Shown in pieces: positions 16,788-27,238 of a stretch of 64,000 nucleotides of DNA. Source of the stretch: Campylobacter concisus (GTDB lineage: Bacteria; Campylobacterota; Campylobacteria; Campylobacterales; Campylobacteraceae); NCBI RefSeq assembly GCF_002092855.1, contig NZ_LVLC01000001.1:558001-622000 (forward strand), in the 5' to 3' direction. The notes below the pieces were generated by a model. It was given only the letters and a program-made list of their open reading frames with translations. It was not told the DNA's origin and searched no databases. Position 1 is the first letter of the stretch, and the number at the start of each line of letters is the position of its first letter. The position numbers were made by a program, and so were the translations under genes.

Positions 16788-19120
16788 CTTATTCCGATAT
16801 TTAGTTTCTCTTTTAGCTCGCTTAAAATTTTATCCATAAGTGCGTTTATATCGTCATCCTCGAGTGTTTTTTCCATATCTTGGAATGTAAATTTAAGGCT
16901 AAGACTGATCGAGCCATTTAGCTTTGCATCTTTGTAGATATCAACTGGTAAAAATTCCTTTAGCTCTTTTAGATTTAGCCCTCTTATGCACTCATAAATT
17001 TGTCCAGCCTCGAAATTTTCAGGCACAATAAGGCTAAGATCCCTTGTTGTGCTTTGAAATTTAGAGTAAGGCACTGCCAAAATTGGCTCAAATTTAAGCT
17101 TAGCAAAATCAATCTCGCAAACATATGTTCTTGGCAGATCTCTCTTTGCCTCAACTCTTGCGTCAACTCTACCGATATAGCCGATATTTTCGCCATTTTG
17201 ATAGATGTGTGCTTGCTCGTATGGGCTAAGATATGAGATGCCCTGGCAAGGTTTTAGCTCAAATTTACCTATGACGTTTTGCACCATCGATGCAAATGCG
17301 TAGAAATTTGCCTCCTCACCTTTTGCACCGTTTATCAGAGTCGGCTCTTTTAAAAGTCCAGACACAACAAAGCCTAAATTTAAGCCCTGATTTGCATTTT
17401 CATCAAAAATTTCTCCAAGCTCAAATAGTCTAACTGAGCGTTTCGAGTTTTTGATATTTTTCTCGCTTGAGCTTAGAAGGTGATTAACAAGTGTCGGTCT
17501 AAGCGTGTTTAGCTCGTTATTTATAGGATTTAGTATCTTAACTTTGCATGATTTAAAATTTAACTCGCTAAGCTCATCCTCACTATCAAAGACATAGTGC
17601 ACACTTTCAAAAAAGCCATTATTAGCTGCTCTACGCCTTAAATTTAGGGCGTTTTTATAGTCAAAATATGTCTTATTTAGCCTATTTTTCTCAGAGAAAT
17701 TTAGTGGTTTTGAGGCAATATTGTCTATGCCTACTATCCTTACGATCTCCTCGCAAACATCGTGAGAATTTACTATATCATGGCGAAATAACGGCACTTT
17801 TACGTTAAAGCTTTCTTGCTCAACATTTACTGCGATCTCAAAGCCAAGTTTCTTTAAAATTTTAACGACATCATTTCTAGCAATATCTTGACCGATCATA
17901 TTTTTAAGCTCAAAAAGAGAGATGCTTAGTGTTATAGACTCGGTATTTAAAAGCGACTGCTGTGAGCCAGCAAAGAGATTTAGAGCATCTTTAAAATTAG
18001 CAAGTCTTTTAAATAAATAATCCGCACCATAAGCTAAATTTGGCTCGCTACCACGACTTGAGCGATAAATTTGATCACCCTTTGGTAAATTTTTATTTTC
18101 AAAAATAGCTTTTGAAACTACATCTGGCTTTACGTAGCTAGCTTCTACTAGGATCACTTTTGACTTCTCATCTACTCTTGCTACGTCACTTTGGTAAATT
18201 CCAGCAATGCCTAAATTTTTATCACCGCAATAAACGACACATTCGCCATTTTCGCCATTTTTTATATCAAAAACAGCCTTTTCGCCTTCACTTACAAGTT
18301 TAGCGTGATCATAAGCCCTAAATAAAACACCCGTGCAAAATGTCGCGTATTCAAGCAGTCTCTCAACTAAATTTGTCTTTTGGCACTCTATTAATGCTAG
18401 ACGCATACGAGTTATTAGATTTTCATATAGTCCTTCTTTTAGCTCAAAAGCCTTATACAAAAATGACCCACTTACTTTATCCTCTACTCGCACAGAAGCT
18501 ATTCTGCCAATACCTAGTAAATTTTCGCTCTCATCGTCTTCGTGACTATCTTTCATATTTAGATCAAGCGCTGCACAAATTTCTCTTGCGATGCCATGTA
18601 AATTTTGGCAATCGCCTCTGTTTGCTGTGACATCAACTTCAATTATCGTATCTTTAAATACCTCAAATTCGCTAAGACTTGTACCAAGTTTTAGTTTACC
18701 GATGCTCTCATCAAGCGGTAAAATTCCATCGTTTACCTTTGGAAGTCCCAGCTCACTTGAAGAGCAGATCATACCACTTGACTCGATACCTCTTAGCTTT
18801 GCTTTTTTTATCTCAAGACCATTTGGCATAGTCGTGCCAATAAGTGCAACTGGCACAAACTGGCCAGCTTCAACGTTTTTAGCCCCACACACGATCTGAA
18901 GCGTCTCTCCACCAACATCCACTTGACAAATGCTTAGTTTATCAGCATCTGGGTGTTTCTCTCTACTTTTTATGTAGCCAACCACAATACTCTTTGGTAA
19001 ATTTATCTCTTTATAGCTATCAACCTCTAGCCCGATAGAATTTAATGTCTTTGAAAGTGTCTCGCCACTAACCTCGCTAAGGTCGATCCACTCGTTTAAC
19101 CAATGCTTTGAAATTATCAT
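16784..19120 (-). CDS. pheT: Phenylalanyl-tRNA synthetase beta subunit
   Basis: 778 residues. The N-terminal tRNA-binding OB domain has [16 protein letters not shown]; the B3/B4 editing region, the B5 domain ([12 protein letters not shown] onward), a catalytic-like core and a C-terminal anticodon-binding FDX-ACB domain ([12 protein letters not shown]) follow. It forms the alpha2-beta2 enzyme with PheS, whose stop overlaps its ATG by four bases. Confidence 0.97.
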   Translation of the reverse strand: MIISKHWLNEWIDLSEVSGETLSKTLNSIGLEVDSYKEINLPKSIVVGYIKSREKHPDADKLSICQVDVGGETLQIVCGAKNVEAGQFVPVALIGTTMPNGLEIKKAKLRGIESSGMICSSSELGLPKVNDGILPLDESIGKLKLGTSLSEFEVFKDTIIEVDVTANRGDCQNLHGIAREICAALDLNMKDSHEDDESENLLGIGRIASVRVEDKVSGSFLYKAFELKEGLYENLITRMRLALIECQKTNLVERLLEYATFCTGVLFRAYDHAKLVSEGEKAVFDIKNGENGECVVYCGDKNLGIAGIYQSDVARVDEKSKVILVEASYVKPDVVSKAIFENKNLPKGDQIYRSSRGSEPNLAYGADYLFKRLANFKDALNLFAGSQQSLLNTESITLSISLFELKNMIGQDIARNDVVKILKKLGFEIAVNVEQESFNVKVPLFRHDIVNSHDVCEEIVRIVGIDNIASKPLNFSEKNRLNKTYFDYKNALNLRRRAANNGFFESVHYVFDSEDELSELNFKSCKVKILNPINNELNTLRPTLVNHLLSSSEKNIKNSKRSVRLFELGEIFDENANQGLNLGFVVSGLLKEPTLINGAKGEEANFYAFASMVQNVIGKFELKPCQGISYLSPYEQAHIYQNGENIGYIGRVDARVEAKRDLPRTYVCEIDFAKLKFEPILAVPYSKFQSTTRDLSLIVPENFEAGQIYECIRGLNLKELKEFLPVDIYKDAKLNGSISLSLKFTFQDMEKTLEDDDINALMDKILSELKEKLNIGIR

Positions 19121-20112
19121 TTAAACTGCTCCAACAATCTTAAATCTCCCTCAAAAAGTGACCTCAAATCAGGCACTCTATGAAGCAACATCGCAAATCT
19201 CTCAACGCCAAGACCAAAAGCGTATCCACTTACATTTTTATAGCCAACCGCCTTAAATACATTTGGATCAACAACTCCACATCCAAGCACTTCAAGCCAA
19301 GTAGTCTGCTTGCACACTCTGCAGCCCTTGCCATGGCAAAATATACAACTAATATCAACTTCGGCACTAGGCTCCGTAAATGGAAAGAAGCTAGGACGAA
19401 AACGCACTTGCACATCGCCAAACATATGTTTTAAAAAATCTTCAAGCATTGATTTTAAATTTGCAAAGCTAACTTTCTCAGCATCCTCCACCACAAGGCC
19501 CTCGACTTGGTGAAACATCGGTGTATGCGTTAAATCCATATCACGTCTAAAGACAGTACCTGGCGCTATCATACGAATAGGCGGCTTTTGATTTAGCATA
19601 GTTCGCACCTGAACTGGGCTCGTATGCGTCCTTAAAAGTCTAAAATCATCTAGGTAAAATGTATCTTGCATATCCCTTGCTGGGTGGTATTTTGGTAAAT
19701 TTAGCGCTTCAAAGTTGTGAAAATCATCTTCTATAAGTGGTCCAGTTTCAAGTGAGAAATTTAGAGCTAAAAAGTACTCAATTATCTTATCCATCGTAGC
19801 CATAACAGGGTGCAGCGCTCCACTAGCAACAGGCTCATTAAATAGCGTGATATCAGCGGCCTCTTTTTTCATCTTGTTATCTATCTCTTGCTCGCTAAGC
19901 TCAGCCTTTTTAGCTTCTATTAGCGCGCCAAGCTCATCTCTTTGCTTGTTTAAATTTGCTGCAAATTCCTTTTTCTCATCTTCACCAAGCTCTTTTAGCT
20001 TTGCAAAGCCTTGCGCCAAGATGCCCTTTTTGCCAAAAATTTCTACCCTGACTTTTTCCAAATCATCAAGCGTTGAAATTTCATTTTTGATTTTATTAAC
20101 GAAATCTTGCAA
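19117..20112 (-). CDS. pheS: Phenylalanyl-tRNA synthetase alpha subunit
   Basis: 331 residues with class II motifs: motif 1 around [14 protein letters not shown], motif 2 at [25 protein letters not shown] and motif 3 at [13 protein letters not shown]. The central part carries a Cys/His cluster ([12 protein letters not shown]) that could bind zinc; I recall similar clusters in other epsilonproteobacterial PheS but cannot check. The start is TTG at 20112, preceded by AAAGGC, with a TATAAA box at 20143-20148. First gene of the pheS-efp run. Confidence 0.96.
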   Translation of the reverse strand: MQDFVNKIKNEISTLDDLEKVRVEIFGKKGILAQGFAKLKELGEDEKKEFAANLNKQRDELGALIEAKKAELSEQEIDNKMKKEAADITLFNEPVASGALHPVMATMDKIIEYFLALNFSLETGPLIEDDFHNFEALNLPKYHPARDMQDTFYLDDFRLLRTHTSPVQVRTMLNQKPPIRMIAPGTVFRRDMDLTHTPMFHQVEGLVVEDAEKVSFANLKSMLEDFLKHMFGDVQVRFRPSFFPFTEPSAEVDISCIFCHGKGCRVCKQTTWLEVLGCGVVDPNVFKAVGYKNVSGYAFGLGVERFAMLLHRVPDLRSLFEGDLRLLEQFK

Positions 20113-20142
20113 TTTTTTGCCTTTATAAATTTTTGAGTCGAT

Positions 20143-20148
20143 TTTATA
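20143..20148 (-). promoter_or_regulatory. Predicted -10 box of the pheS operon
   Basis: Minus-strand TTTTTCTATAAAATCG holds TATAAA 31 bases before the TTG start of pheS, with a T-rich upstream stretch. It is the only candidate close to the gene. Confidence 0.5.
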
Positions 20149-20199
20149 GAAAAAGAGTTAAAATCAAGATAAAGAGCACGAAATTTAAGCACACTTTGA

Positions 20200-20205
20200 T
20201 ATAAT
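20200..20205 (+). promoter_or_regulatory. Predicted -10 box of the HIT gene
   Basis: CTTTGATATAATTTTGC: perfect TATAAT with an upstream TG, 26 bases before the ATG at 20231. Confidence 0.7.
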
Positions 20206-20230
20206 TTTGCAAAATTTCAAAGGAGCTAAA

Positions 20231-20584
20231 ATGACCATATTTGAAAAGATCGTAGCTGGTGAAATTCCTTGCAACAAAGTGCTTGAAAGCGAGAAATTTC
20301 TAGCTTTTAATGACATAAATCCAAAAGCACCGATCCACATCCTAATTATCCCAAAAAAACACTATAAAAATTTCCAAGAGATGGATCCGGTTTTAATGGG
20401 AGAGATGACAAAATTTATCCAAGAAGTAGCGACCTTAATGGGTGTTGATAAGAGCGGATACCGCCTCATCACAAACTGCGGTGAAAACGGTGGTCAAGAA
20501 GTTATGCACCTACATTTTCACCTACTTGGCGGAGCAAAGCTTGGCTGGAGCGAAGGCGTAGCTGATCCACAAAGCACATTTTAA
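20231..20584 (+). CDS. HIT-family nucleotide-binding protein
   Basis: A 117-residue histidine triad protein of the HINT branch. The triad HLHFHLLGG is near residue 100, preceded by NCGENGGQEV, and the N-terminus TIFEKIVAGEIPCNKV is typical. HINT proteins hydrolyse phosphoramidates such as AMP-lysine; the cellular role in bacteria is poorly known. I start it at the ATG at 20231, which follows AAAGGAGCTAAA; an in-frame upstream codon at 20207 lies too close to the -10 box. It faces away from pheS, as in C. jejuni (Cj0898). Confidence 0.94.
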   Translation: MTIFEKIVAGEIPCNKVLESEKFLAFNDINPKAPIHILIIPKKHYKNFQEMDPVLMGEMTKFIQEVATLMGVDKSGYRLITNCGENGGQEVMHLHFHLLGGAKLGWSEGVADPQSTF

Positions 20585-20592
20585 TAACTTCT

Positions 20593-20634
20593 AAATCTTA
20601 GACTCAAAGCATGAGTCTAAGATTTTATTTTCTT
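20593..20634. terminator. Bidirectional terminator between the HIT gene and the chemoreceptor gene
   Basis: AAATCTTAGACTC-AAAGCAT-GAGTCTAAGATTT is a perfect 13-bp stem with a 7-base loop, followed on the plus strand by TATTTTCTT. It lies between two convergent genes and touches the stop codon of the minus-strand gene (20625-20627). Confidence 0.82.
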
Positions 20635-21707
20635 GCAGACTTAATAGCTTCAAGCAACTCTTCAAAACCTACTTTACTTGAGTTTTCGACATCTTTTAAT
20701 ATTTCAACGCCAGGTAAATTTCCTTTGTCTTTATCAGCAAAAATAACCATCGCTTTTTCTAGTCCATGATGAACATTTTCATGATGAGCTGCGATACTTG
20801 AGAGAATTTTGGCATCTTTTACAAGAGTATTTTTCACATCTTTTTCATACCATTTGCCAAATCTACACTCATGAACATCTTGAATTTTATTAAATTCATT
20901 TAAAAGCACACCTCTATATCCATTTAGCTTCATATTTATATGATCTATTTTTCCATTACTTACATAGACTTCATTTGTAACATTTAGAGCCTGATTTAGG
21001 ATATTTTGCGTATTTGAGTTTACGCTTGAGATGTTTCCTTCAAATCCACCTAAAATTTTCATAGCATTTGCAGAAATTTTTGAGAAATTCTCACTCATTT
21101 CGATCATCGTATTTGCACTTTGCTTAAGGCCATTTATATTTACTTCTACTTCAAGTGTCGCTTTTTGAGTGCGCTCAGCTAGCTTTCTAACCTCATCTGC
21201 CACGACAGCAAAACCTCGTCCATGCTCACCAGCACGGGCCGCCTCGATCGCAGCATTTAGAGCTAGTAAATTTGTCTGATCTGAGATGTCTTTAATTAGA
21301 TTTATAATCTCAGCAATCGAATTTACGCTTCCATTAAGCGAAGAAGCGTCATTTGAAAGGTCATTGCTCATCTGACTTACTTGCTCGATCGAGTTTAAAA
21401 TTTCAGCCGTTTGCGACTTGAGTTCGCCTGTCTCTTTGAAAGTCTTTTCATTCAGTCCATTTATACTTTCAAGCATTTTTAGGTTTTCTTCCATTGTTAA
21501 TTGCAAGAAATTTATACCATCTTGATAACTTGAAAGCAATAAATTTACAGCCTCTTGCTTATCCTTGGCTTGCTCTTTTGGCTCGCAAGTTTTAACTTTT
21601 TTTAGCTCCTCTTTAAGTGCTAAAATTTCAGCCTTTAAAGCTTCATTTTCTCTTTGTAAAGCTTCATTTTTACTAGAAAGCTCTTTATTCTTGCCATCAA
21701 AAAACAT
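20625..21707 (-). CDS. Soluble methyl-accepting chemotaxis protein with CZB domain (TlpD-like)
   Basis: 360 residues without any membrane segment or periplasmic domain. An N-terminal coiled coil (to about residue 45) leads to the receptor signalling tip ([32 protein letters not shown], about 143-174, written here in pieces: [18 protein letters not shown] then [14 protein letters not shown]). The C-terminal CZB zinc domain shows [17 protein letters not shown] (279-287) and HHENVHH (308-314), supplying the 3-His-1-Cys site. This layout is that of H. pylori TlpD, a cytosolic sensor of oxidants or energy state. It is 35 bases behind argH. Confidence 0.9.
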   Translation of the reverse strand: MFFDGKNKELSSKNEALQRENEALKAEILALKEELKKVKTCEPKEQAKDKQEAVNLLLSSYQDGINFLQLTMEENLKMLESINGLNEKTFKETGELKSQTAEILNSIEQVSQMSNDLSNDASSLNGSVNSIAEIINLIKDISDQTNLLALNAAIEAARAGEHGRGFAVVADEVRKLAERTQKATLEVEVNINGLKQSANTMIEMSENFSKISANAMKILGGFEGNISSVNSNTQNILNQALNVTNEVYVSNGKIDHINMKLNGYRGVLLNEFNKIQDVHECRFGKWYEKDVKNTLVKDAKILSSIAAHHENVHHGLEKAMVIFADKDKGNLPGVEILKDVENSSKVGFEELLEAIKSARK

Positions 21708-21742
21708 TTTTCATCCTTTAAAATTTTGTAGATTTTGCGTAA

Positions 21743-23155
21743 TTATAACTCTTTTTTCTTAAGCCAGTAGTCTAAAATTTCTATCTGCTCATCAACGCTT
21801 TTATTTGCCGTGCCGCCTTTTGAAGTGCGAGCCTCTTTTGAAGCGTGAAGATCTAAAAATTTAATAGCATTTTCGTCTAAATTTTCATCGACACTTTTTA
21901 GCTGCTCTTCATTTAATTCACTCAAATCAAGTCCTAAACTTTCAGCCTTTGCAACAGCTTTGCCTGTGATAAAATGAGCCGTTCTAAACGGGATGTTTTT
22001 TTCACGTACTAAATAATCCGCCAAATCAGTAGCACTTAGATGCCCAGTTTTTGTCGCTTTTAGCATGTTTTTTTCATTAAATTTAGCTGTTTTTATCATC
22101 TCGTTTAGGATGGTAGTCGAACTTAAAATGGTTGAGACACTGTCAAACACGCCCTCTTTATCTTCTTGCATATCTTTATTATAAGCAAGTGGTAGACCTT
22201 TCATCGTAGTTAGTAGCGCTACTAAATTTCCATTTACGCGTCCAGTTTTGCCTCGTATAAGCTCGGCGACATCAGGGTTTTTCTTCTGTGGCATGATAGA
22301 GCTGCCTGTACTATAAGCGTCACTGATGCTTACAAAGCCAAATTCTTGCGAACTCCAAAGTATGAGCTCCTCGCAAAGCCTAGAAGCGTGCGTCATAAAA
22401 ACGCTAATGTTAAATAAAATTTCCAGCGCAAAATCACGGTCGCTCACGCTATCCATCGCATTTTGTGTGCAATCTGCAAAGCCAAGCTCGCTTGCAACGA
22501 TAGTTCTATCTATCTTATGAGGAGTGCCTGCAAGGGCTGCTGAGCCAAGCGGACTAAAGTTATTTCGCTCATAGGAGCTAATAAAACGCTCGAAATCTCT
22601 TTTAAACATAAATGCATATGCTAGCAAGTGATAGCTAAGGCTTACTGGCTGAGCGTGTTGAAGATGTGTGTAGCCTGGCATTAGCGTATCTTTGTGGTTT
22701 TTTGCCAAATTTGTAAGCGTGGCGATGAGTTCTTTTATACATGAAGAAATTTCTAAATTTTTCTTCAATACGTAAAATTTAAAATCAATCGCAACTTGGT
22801 CGTTTCTACTTCTAGCTGTGTGCAATCTACCACCAAGCTCGGCGCCGATGATCTGGCTAAGGCGCTTCTCAACTGCCATATGTATATCTTCATCTTCTAA
22901 CTTAAACTCAAATTTACCCGCTCTTATCTCAGATAAAACCTCATCAAGCCCCTTTATGATCGCCTCTGACTCATTTTTTTTCAAAATTCCACAAATTCCA
23001 AGCATCTTTGCGTGAGCCTTGCTACCGGCGATATCTTCTTTAAAAAGATTTTTATCAAAATTTATAGAAGCATTAAATTCCTCGAGCAGCTTCGAACTAG
23101 CCTCGCTAAATCTACCCTCCCACATCTTTTTGTGTGCGTTTTCATCTTTTTTCAT
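21743..23155 (-). CDS. argH: Argininosuccinate lyase
   Basis: 470 residues; last step of arginine synthesis, splitting argininosuccinate to arginine and fumarate. Signatures: [18 protein letters not shown] at the N-terminus, [20 protein letters not shown] with the catalytic His, and the signature loop [13 protein letters not shown]. The ATG at 23155 has AAAGG upstream; a second ATG ten codons in also fits the family. No other arginine gene is nearby. Confidence 0.96.
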   Translation of the reverse strand: MKKDENAHKKMWEGRFSEASSKLLEEFNASINFDKNLFKEDIAGSKAHAKMLGICGILKKNESEAIIKGLDEVLSEIRAGKFEFKLEDEDIHMAVEKRLSQIIGAELGGRLHTARSRNDQVAIDFKFYVLKKNLEISSCIKELIATLTNLAKNHKDTLMPGYTHLQHAQPVSLSYHLLAYAFMFKRDFERFISSYERNNFSPLGSAALAGTPHKIDRTIVASELGFADCTQNAMDSVSDRDFALEILFNISVFMTHASRLCEELILWSSQEFGFVSISDAYSTGSSIMPQKKNPDVAELIRGKTGRVNGNLVALLTTMKGLPLAYNKDMQEDKEGVFDSVSTILSSTTILNEMIKTAKFNEKNMLKATKTGHLSATDLADYLVREKNIPFRTAHFITGKAVAKAESLGLDLSELNEEQLKSVDENLDENAIKFLDLHASKEARTSKGGTANKSVDEQIEILDYWLKKKEL

Positions 23156-23270
23156 AGCTTTACCTTTAATTAGTTTTGCGTGATTTTAACAAAATAGCAC
23201 TTAACTGGGTATTTTAACTATAAAGTTGCAAAAAAGTTATAAATATAATTTATCTTTAAGGATATAGAAA

Positions 23271-23276
23271 TATAAT
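23271..23276 (+). promoter_or_regulatory. Candidate -10 box for the small coiled-coil protein gene
   Basis: TATAAT at 23271-23276; a second TATAAT lies at 23244-23249. Either would give an AT-rich leader of roughly 75-105 bases before the ATG at 23361. No sigma-28 or sigma-54 motif was seen. Confidence 0.35.
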
Positions 23277-23360
23277 TCAAAATATAACTTTTTAAAAACT
23301 ATTTTAATTTTCTATTGAATATAGTTTAAAATAAAAATAATCTATAAGAGGAAGGATGAT

Positions 23361-23750
23361 ATGCAAATAGATGCGAATATGAACTCAAATATTTTCTATC
23401 ATGATGGCTATACATCTATCTCTTCAAATAGCTCAAAAACAAGCATGTTAGTATCTTCTGGCTATGACAAGAAAGATATTGTTAGAAGCAATGAAGTACA
23501 TGTAGAACAAAGAGAAGATGCTAAAATTTCCCCTATAATTATTAATAAAGCAAGTGCCATACAGTTACAAAAAGACTTAGAAAAATTACAAGATCAAAAG
23601 CTAGATATTTCACATAAGATTTCAAGCATCCAAAGCCTAAAAGATCGTAATTCTATGCAAATGCTTCATTACTTAAATTTAGAGCAGTCAGCCATTCAAA
23701 ATAACATTTTAAGCATTAAAACTCAAATGATAGAAATGGCACAGGCTTAA
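23361..23750 (+). CDS. Small coiled-coil protein of unknown function
   Basis: A 129-residue soluble protein, not recognised. The first half is Ser/Asn-rich and probably disordered; residues about 70-125 are a heptad-like helix (LQKDLEKLQDQKLDISHKIS). There is no signal peptide, membrane segment or Cys. The strong AGAGGAAGG ribosome binding site before the ATG and its clean ends support a real gene. Small N-terminally Asn/Ser-rich proteins of similar look occur in Campylobacter, but I cannot assign a family. It converges with the next gene, two bases apart. Confidence 0.7.
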   Translation: MQIDANMNSNIFYHDGYTSISSNSSKTSMLVSSGYDKKDIVRSNEVHVEQREDAKISPIIINKASAIQLQKDLEKLQDQKLDISHKISSIQSLKDRNSMQMLHYLNLEQSAIQNNILSIKTQMIEMAQA

Positions 23751-23760
23751 AACTAAGCCT
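23743..23760. terminator. Hairpin spanning the two convergent stop codons
   Basis: AGGCTTA-AAAC-TAAGCCT: a 7-bp stem containing the stop codons of both convergent genes. No T-run follows on either strand, so termination efficiency is doubtful. Confidence 0.4.
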
Positions 23761-24292
23761 TACCAATAATAATTTCTAGAACTAAGCAAAAATCCTCTAA
23801 AAAATATCCCATTGATTTATAAAAATTGCTAGTCGCGTCTTTTTGGATATCTTTTGAAAGCTGTTTAGCATAAGGTAAGAAAAATGAGATACTAAAAGCT
23901 GCAAGAAGTCTCATAGACTCCTTAGATGCTTCACTTTTTAAAATATTTGCTATTAAAATTAGCTGATTTGAGATACTATCAACCTCGCCCATTTTTGGCT
24001 GAAAATTTATAGCCTTATAAAATTGAACTAGATCATCTTTTGCAGAAGAAAAATAGTAGCTTGCCTCAAATTTTGACTTTAAAATGACAAAATCGTCACA
24101 TAAAGCAGCACTACTTTCATCTTTGATAAATTTGGCATAAAGCTCGTTACCTTTTTTATTTGCTTCGCTATTAGTCTGCGTTATCCACGTATTTGTCTTT
24201 TTGATACGCATAAAAGATGAAACGTCTAAAATGCCACTAAAATTTGCAGCAAGCGCAGCCGCTACAACACTATAAAGTTCTCCAAGTTTCAA
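23753..24292 (-). CDS. Protein of unknown function (possibly TorD-like fold)
   Basis: 179 residues, largely helical, no signal peptide; a hydrophobic stretch MRLLAAFSISFFLPYAKQL lies near residues 126-144. The pattern 'FFLPYAKQLSKDI ... FYKSMGYFLEDF' faintly resembles the TorD/DmsD chaperones of molybdoenzymes, but no motif proves it and I would not assign the function. It starts 3 bases behind copA, so it is probably in the copper operon; nothing in the protein looks copper-binding (one Cys in the middle, one near the end). Confidence 0.7.
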   Translation of the reverse strand: MKLGELYSVVAAALAANFSGILDVSSFMRIKKTNTWITQTNSEANKKGNELYAKFIKDESSAALCDDFVILKSKFEASYYFSSAKDDLVQFYKAINFQPKMGEVDSISNQLILIANILKSEASKESMRLLAAFSISFFLPYAKQLSKDIQKDATSNFYKSMGYFLEDFCLVLEIIIGKA

Positions 24293-24295
24293 ATT

Positions 24296-26473
24296 TTAAT
24301 CCTTAAGTCGTAGATATCTAAGTCTAAGTGCATTTAAAACGACAGTAACAGAGCTAAGACACATTGCCATTGAGCCATAAACTGGGCTTAAAAGTAGCCC
24401 AAAGACCTGGTAAAGCACGCCAGCAGCCACTGGAATACAAATCGCGTTATACATAAATGCCCAAAATAAATTTTCTTTTATGTTTGCCATAGTAGCATTT
24501 GCCAGTCTAACTAGCCCGGTCACGCCACGCAAATCATTTTTAACAAGCACGATATCTCCAGCACCTTTTGCTATATCTGAGCCTGAGTTCATAGCGATGC
24601 CAACACTTGCTTCTTTAAGTGATGGTGAATCATTTACGCCATCTCCAACAAAGATAACGCCACCGTGGCTTGCAAGCTCTTTTATCTCATTAAATTTATC
24701 TTCAGGCAACATATTTGCGTGATATTTGCTTACATTTAGCTTCTTGGCGATACTTACAACCACCTTCTCATCATCGCCTGAAAGGATCACACTTTGTAAA
24801 TTTAGATGTGTAAGCTCATTTATAACATCACTTGCTTCGTCTTTTAGCTCATCACTAAGCGTTAAAAAACCAACAAATTTTTTATTTATAGCACAAAGTA
24901 TGACGCCACTTCCATCGTTTGTAGCATCTTTTACAGCGTTACTTTCGTCTAAATTTAAACTAACTTCATTTGCCAAAAGCAGCTTTTCGTTTCCGATTAT
25001 TATCTGATTATTCTCATCTTCATAGACGATGCCTTGCCCGACGACATTTTGGAATTTGCCATTTAGCTTTTGTAAATCTATACATTTTTGCTTTGCATAT
25101 CTAACGATAGCTTTTGAGATGAGATGCTCACTTAAATTTTCAGCAGAAGCGATAAGTGCTAAATCTTGCTCGCTTAAATTTGAGCTTTTGACGCTAATTT
25201 GCCCTTTACTAAGTGTGCCAGTTTTGTCAAATGCTACAAATTTAGCATCTTTTATTAGCTCTAAAACTTCTGGATTTTTTACTAAAATTCCAGCTTTTGC
25301 ACCACGTGCAAGCGAGCTTACGATTGCTATTGGCGTAGCAAGTCCAAGAGCGCATGGGCATGATATGATAAGAACACAAATCGCACAAGAGATCGCATAA
25401 GCAAAATTTCCATCAAAAATGATCCAAGCCAAAAACGTGAGCACTGATATTGCCACCACGCTTGGCACAAAGATATTTGCTATCTTATCAGCGAGCCTGC
25501 CTATTGGCATTTTTTTCGTACTAGCGTCATTTAGTAAGCTTAAAATTTGAGACAACAAGCTTTCAAACGAGCTTTTTGTCATCTTGACGCTTATGTAGCC
25601 ATTTGTATTTAGCGTGCCTGCAAATACATTATCGCCCACCTCTTTATAAACTGGCAGGCTCTCGCCTGTTAGCATCGAAGCATCGATTTCAGCTCCGCCT
25701 TGGACTATCACACCGTCACATGGAACATTGTAGCCATTCTTTACAACGACGATATCTCCTATTTTTAGCTCATTTACTGGTACTTCTTTGCTTCTTCCAT
25801 CTGGCATAAGTAAAAATGCAGTTTTTGGAGAAATTTTAAGTAGTCTCTTTAGATAATCCCCTGCTTTTGCCTTCGAACGCTCTTCAAGATACTTGCCAAG
25901 AAGCACAAAAGCTATTATCATCGCTACGCCTGAGACATAGATATTTTTTAGATCATTTGGTAAAAATTTTTCAAAAAGCACCACAAAAAGCGAGTATAAA
26001 AACGCACTACCACTTCCAAGAGCGACAAGCACATTCATATCGTAATTTCTATTTTTTACCGCTTCGTAGGCATGAGTAAAAAAGCCTTTGCCACTAAAGA
26101 TAAGAACTAAAAATGCCAAAGCTAGCATAGCTAAATTTACTAGCATGCTGTAAGGTGCGAACATCTCAAGTGCCATTATTACGATACTTGCGATAAATGC
26201 AAATATAAATTTATTTCTTATAGAAGTTATATGCTCGTCTCTTTTTGCTTCAAACTCATCAATATCAGTTGCTACAAAGTAGCCAAGTTTCTTTATCTTT
26301 TGCTCTAAAATTTCACGTACACTAGCGTCTTTTAGAACAAACTCGCCGCTTGCGTTTGCAAAATTTACATTTGCTTCAAGTACTCCATCTATCTTTTTAG
26401 AAACCTTTTCGATAGCATTTGAGCAGTTTACGCAGCTCATTCCCGCTATATTTAGTTTGACTTTTAAAGACAT
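24296..26473 (-). CDS. copA: Copper-exporting P1B-type ATPase
   Basis: 725 residues, one N-terminal heavy-metal domain with GMSCVNC (11-17), eight expected membrane helices, the actuator TGES (269-272), the transmembrane metal site SCPCALGLATP (371-381), the phosphorylation site DKTGT (416-420) and GDGVNDSP. The CPC motif and single HMA domain define a Cu(I) exporter in the inner membrane. It follows copZ by one base. No copper regulator gene is adjacent. Confidence 0.96.
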   Translation of the reverse strand: MSLKVKLNIAGMSCVNCSNAIEKVSKKIDGVLEANVNFANASGEFVLKDASVREILEQKIKKLGYFVATDIDEFEAKRDEHITSIRNKFIFAFIASIVIMALEMFAPYSMLVNLAMLALAFLVLIFSGKGFFTHAYEAVKNRNYDMNVLVALGSGSAFLYSLFVVLFEKFLPNDLKNIYVSGVAMIIAFVLLGKYLEERSKAKAGDYLKRLLKISPKTAFLLMPDGRSKEVPVNELKIGDIVVVKNGYNVPCDGVIVQGGAEIDASMLTGESLPVYKEVGDNVFAGTLNTNGYISVKMTKSSFESLLSQILSLLNDASTKKMPIGRLADKIANIFVPSVVAISVLTFLAWIIFDGNFAYAISCAICVLIISCPCALGLATPIAIVSSLARGAKAGILVKNPEVLELIKDAKFVAFDKTGTLSKGQISVKSSNLSEQDLALIASAENLSEHLISKAIVRYAKQKCIDLQKLNGKFQNVVGQGIVYEDENNQIIIGNEKLLLANEVSLNLDESNAVKDATNDGSGVILCAINKKFVGFLTLSDELKDEASDVINELTHLNLQSVILSGDDEKVVVSIAKKLNVSKYHANMLPEDKFNEIKELASHGGVIFVGDGVNDSPSLKEASVGIAMNSGSDIAKGAGDIVLVKNDLRGVTGLVRLANATMANIKENLFWAFMYNAICIPVAAGVLYQVFGLLLSPVYGSMAMCLSSVTVVLNALRLRYLRLKD

Positions 26474-26474
26474 A

Positions 26475-26678
26475 TCAGAGCTCTTTTATTATGTCAAATC
26501 CCAAATCAGCCATTTCAGACTTAAATTTCTCAACATCGCTATCTTTTATATCAAGACTAACTTGTCTTGGCTCTTTGCTAAGATCAACTTCTATCTTGCC
26601 AAAGTCATCTTCAAGTGCGTTTTTTATTGTATTTGCACAGTTTTGGCAGTGGATATTGTTTGCTTCAAATGTTTTCAT
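26475..26678 (-). CDS. copZ: Copper chaperone (HMA domain protein, CopZ-like)
   Basis: A 67-residue heavy-metal-associated domain. The metal loop reads HCQNCANTI (residues 10-18), a CxxC in the usual place, although the residue before it is His rather than the common Met (MxCxxC). Such proteins hand Cu(I) to CopA. The ATG overlaps the stop of the upstream acetyltransferase gene by four bases, and copA follows directly. Confidence 0.9.
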   Translation of the reverse strand: MKTFEANNIHCQNCANTIKNALEDDFGKIEVDLSKEPRQVSLDIKDSDVEKFKSEMADLGFDIIKEL

Positions 26679-27238
26679 ATTATCTCCTTTATCATATGAT
26701 CGTATTCATGTAAATTTACAATTTTTTTGACATTAAATTTAAAACCCAAACTCTCGTAAAATTTACGAACTTTTGGCTTGTTTGTATCTACTATTAATGA
26801 AACCTTTTTATGCCCTAGCTCTTTTGCCTTGACAAATGAATGCCTTATGAGCTCTTTTGCAAGCCCTTGGCCTCTAAAATTTTCATCAACAGCGATACTA
26901 TCTATATAAAACTCATCGTCAAAACACTCTTTTTCTACCTTGTCATCTTTGCCAAGAGCCATTAAATGCTGTGAAATTTCTCTATCAAGCTGCTCCGCGT
27001 CGCCACCAAAGTAAGCACACATCGCTGCAATAATTTCCTCGTTGTTTTTATAAACAAAGACATTTTTATAGCTAAGTCTATTTGTCTCACTTTTGAAAAA
27101 AATTTCTAAAATTTCATCACTTTTAATGGGATCATCGTAGCCACTTAGCTTGTAGGCGATATCTTCCATTGCTAGATTTAGTAGCTTTATGCAGCTTTTT
27201 GCATCTTGTTTTTGAGCATTTTGTATCATGTGCGTCAT
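26675..27238 (-). CDS. GNAT-family N-acetyltransferase
   Basis: 187 residues. The acetyl-CoA motif A is in VDENFRGQGLAKELIRHSF (R/QxxGxG/A at about 128-133), followed by the motif B region VRKFYESLGFKF. The substrate is not predictable. It is the first gene of a tight acetyltransferase-copZ-copA run. Starts at ATG 27238 or ATG 27229: a TATAAT overlaps the first, so a near-leaderless start at the second is possible. Confidence 0.85.
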   Translation of the reverse strand: MTHMIQNAQKQDAKSCIKLLNLAMEDIAYKLSGYDDPIKSDEILEIFFKSETNRLSYKNVFVYKNNEEIIAAMCAYFGGDAEQLDREISQHLMALGKDDKVEKECFDDEFYIDSIAVDENFRGQGLAKELIRHSFVKAKELGHKKVSLIVDTNKPKVRKFYESLGFKFNVKKIVNLHEYDHMIKEII

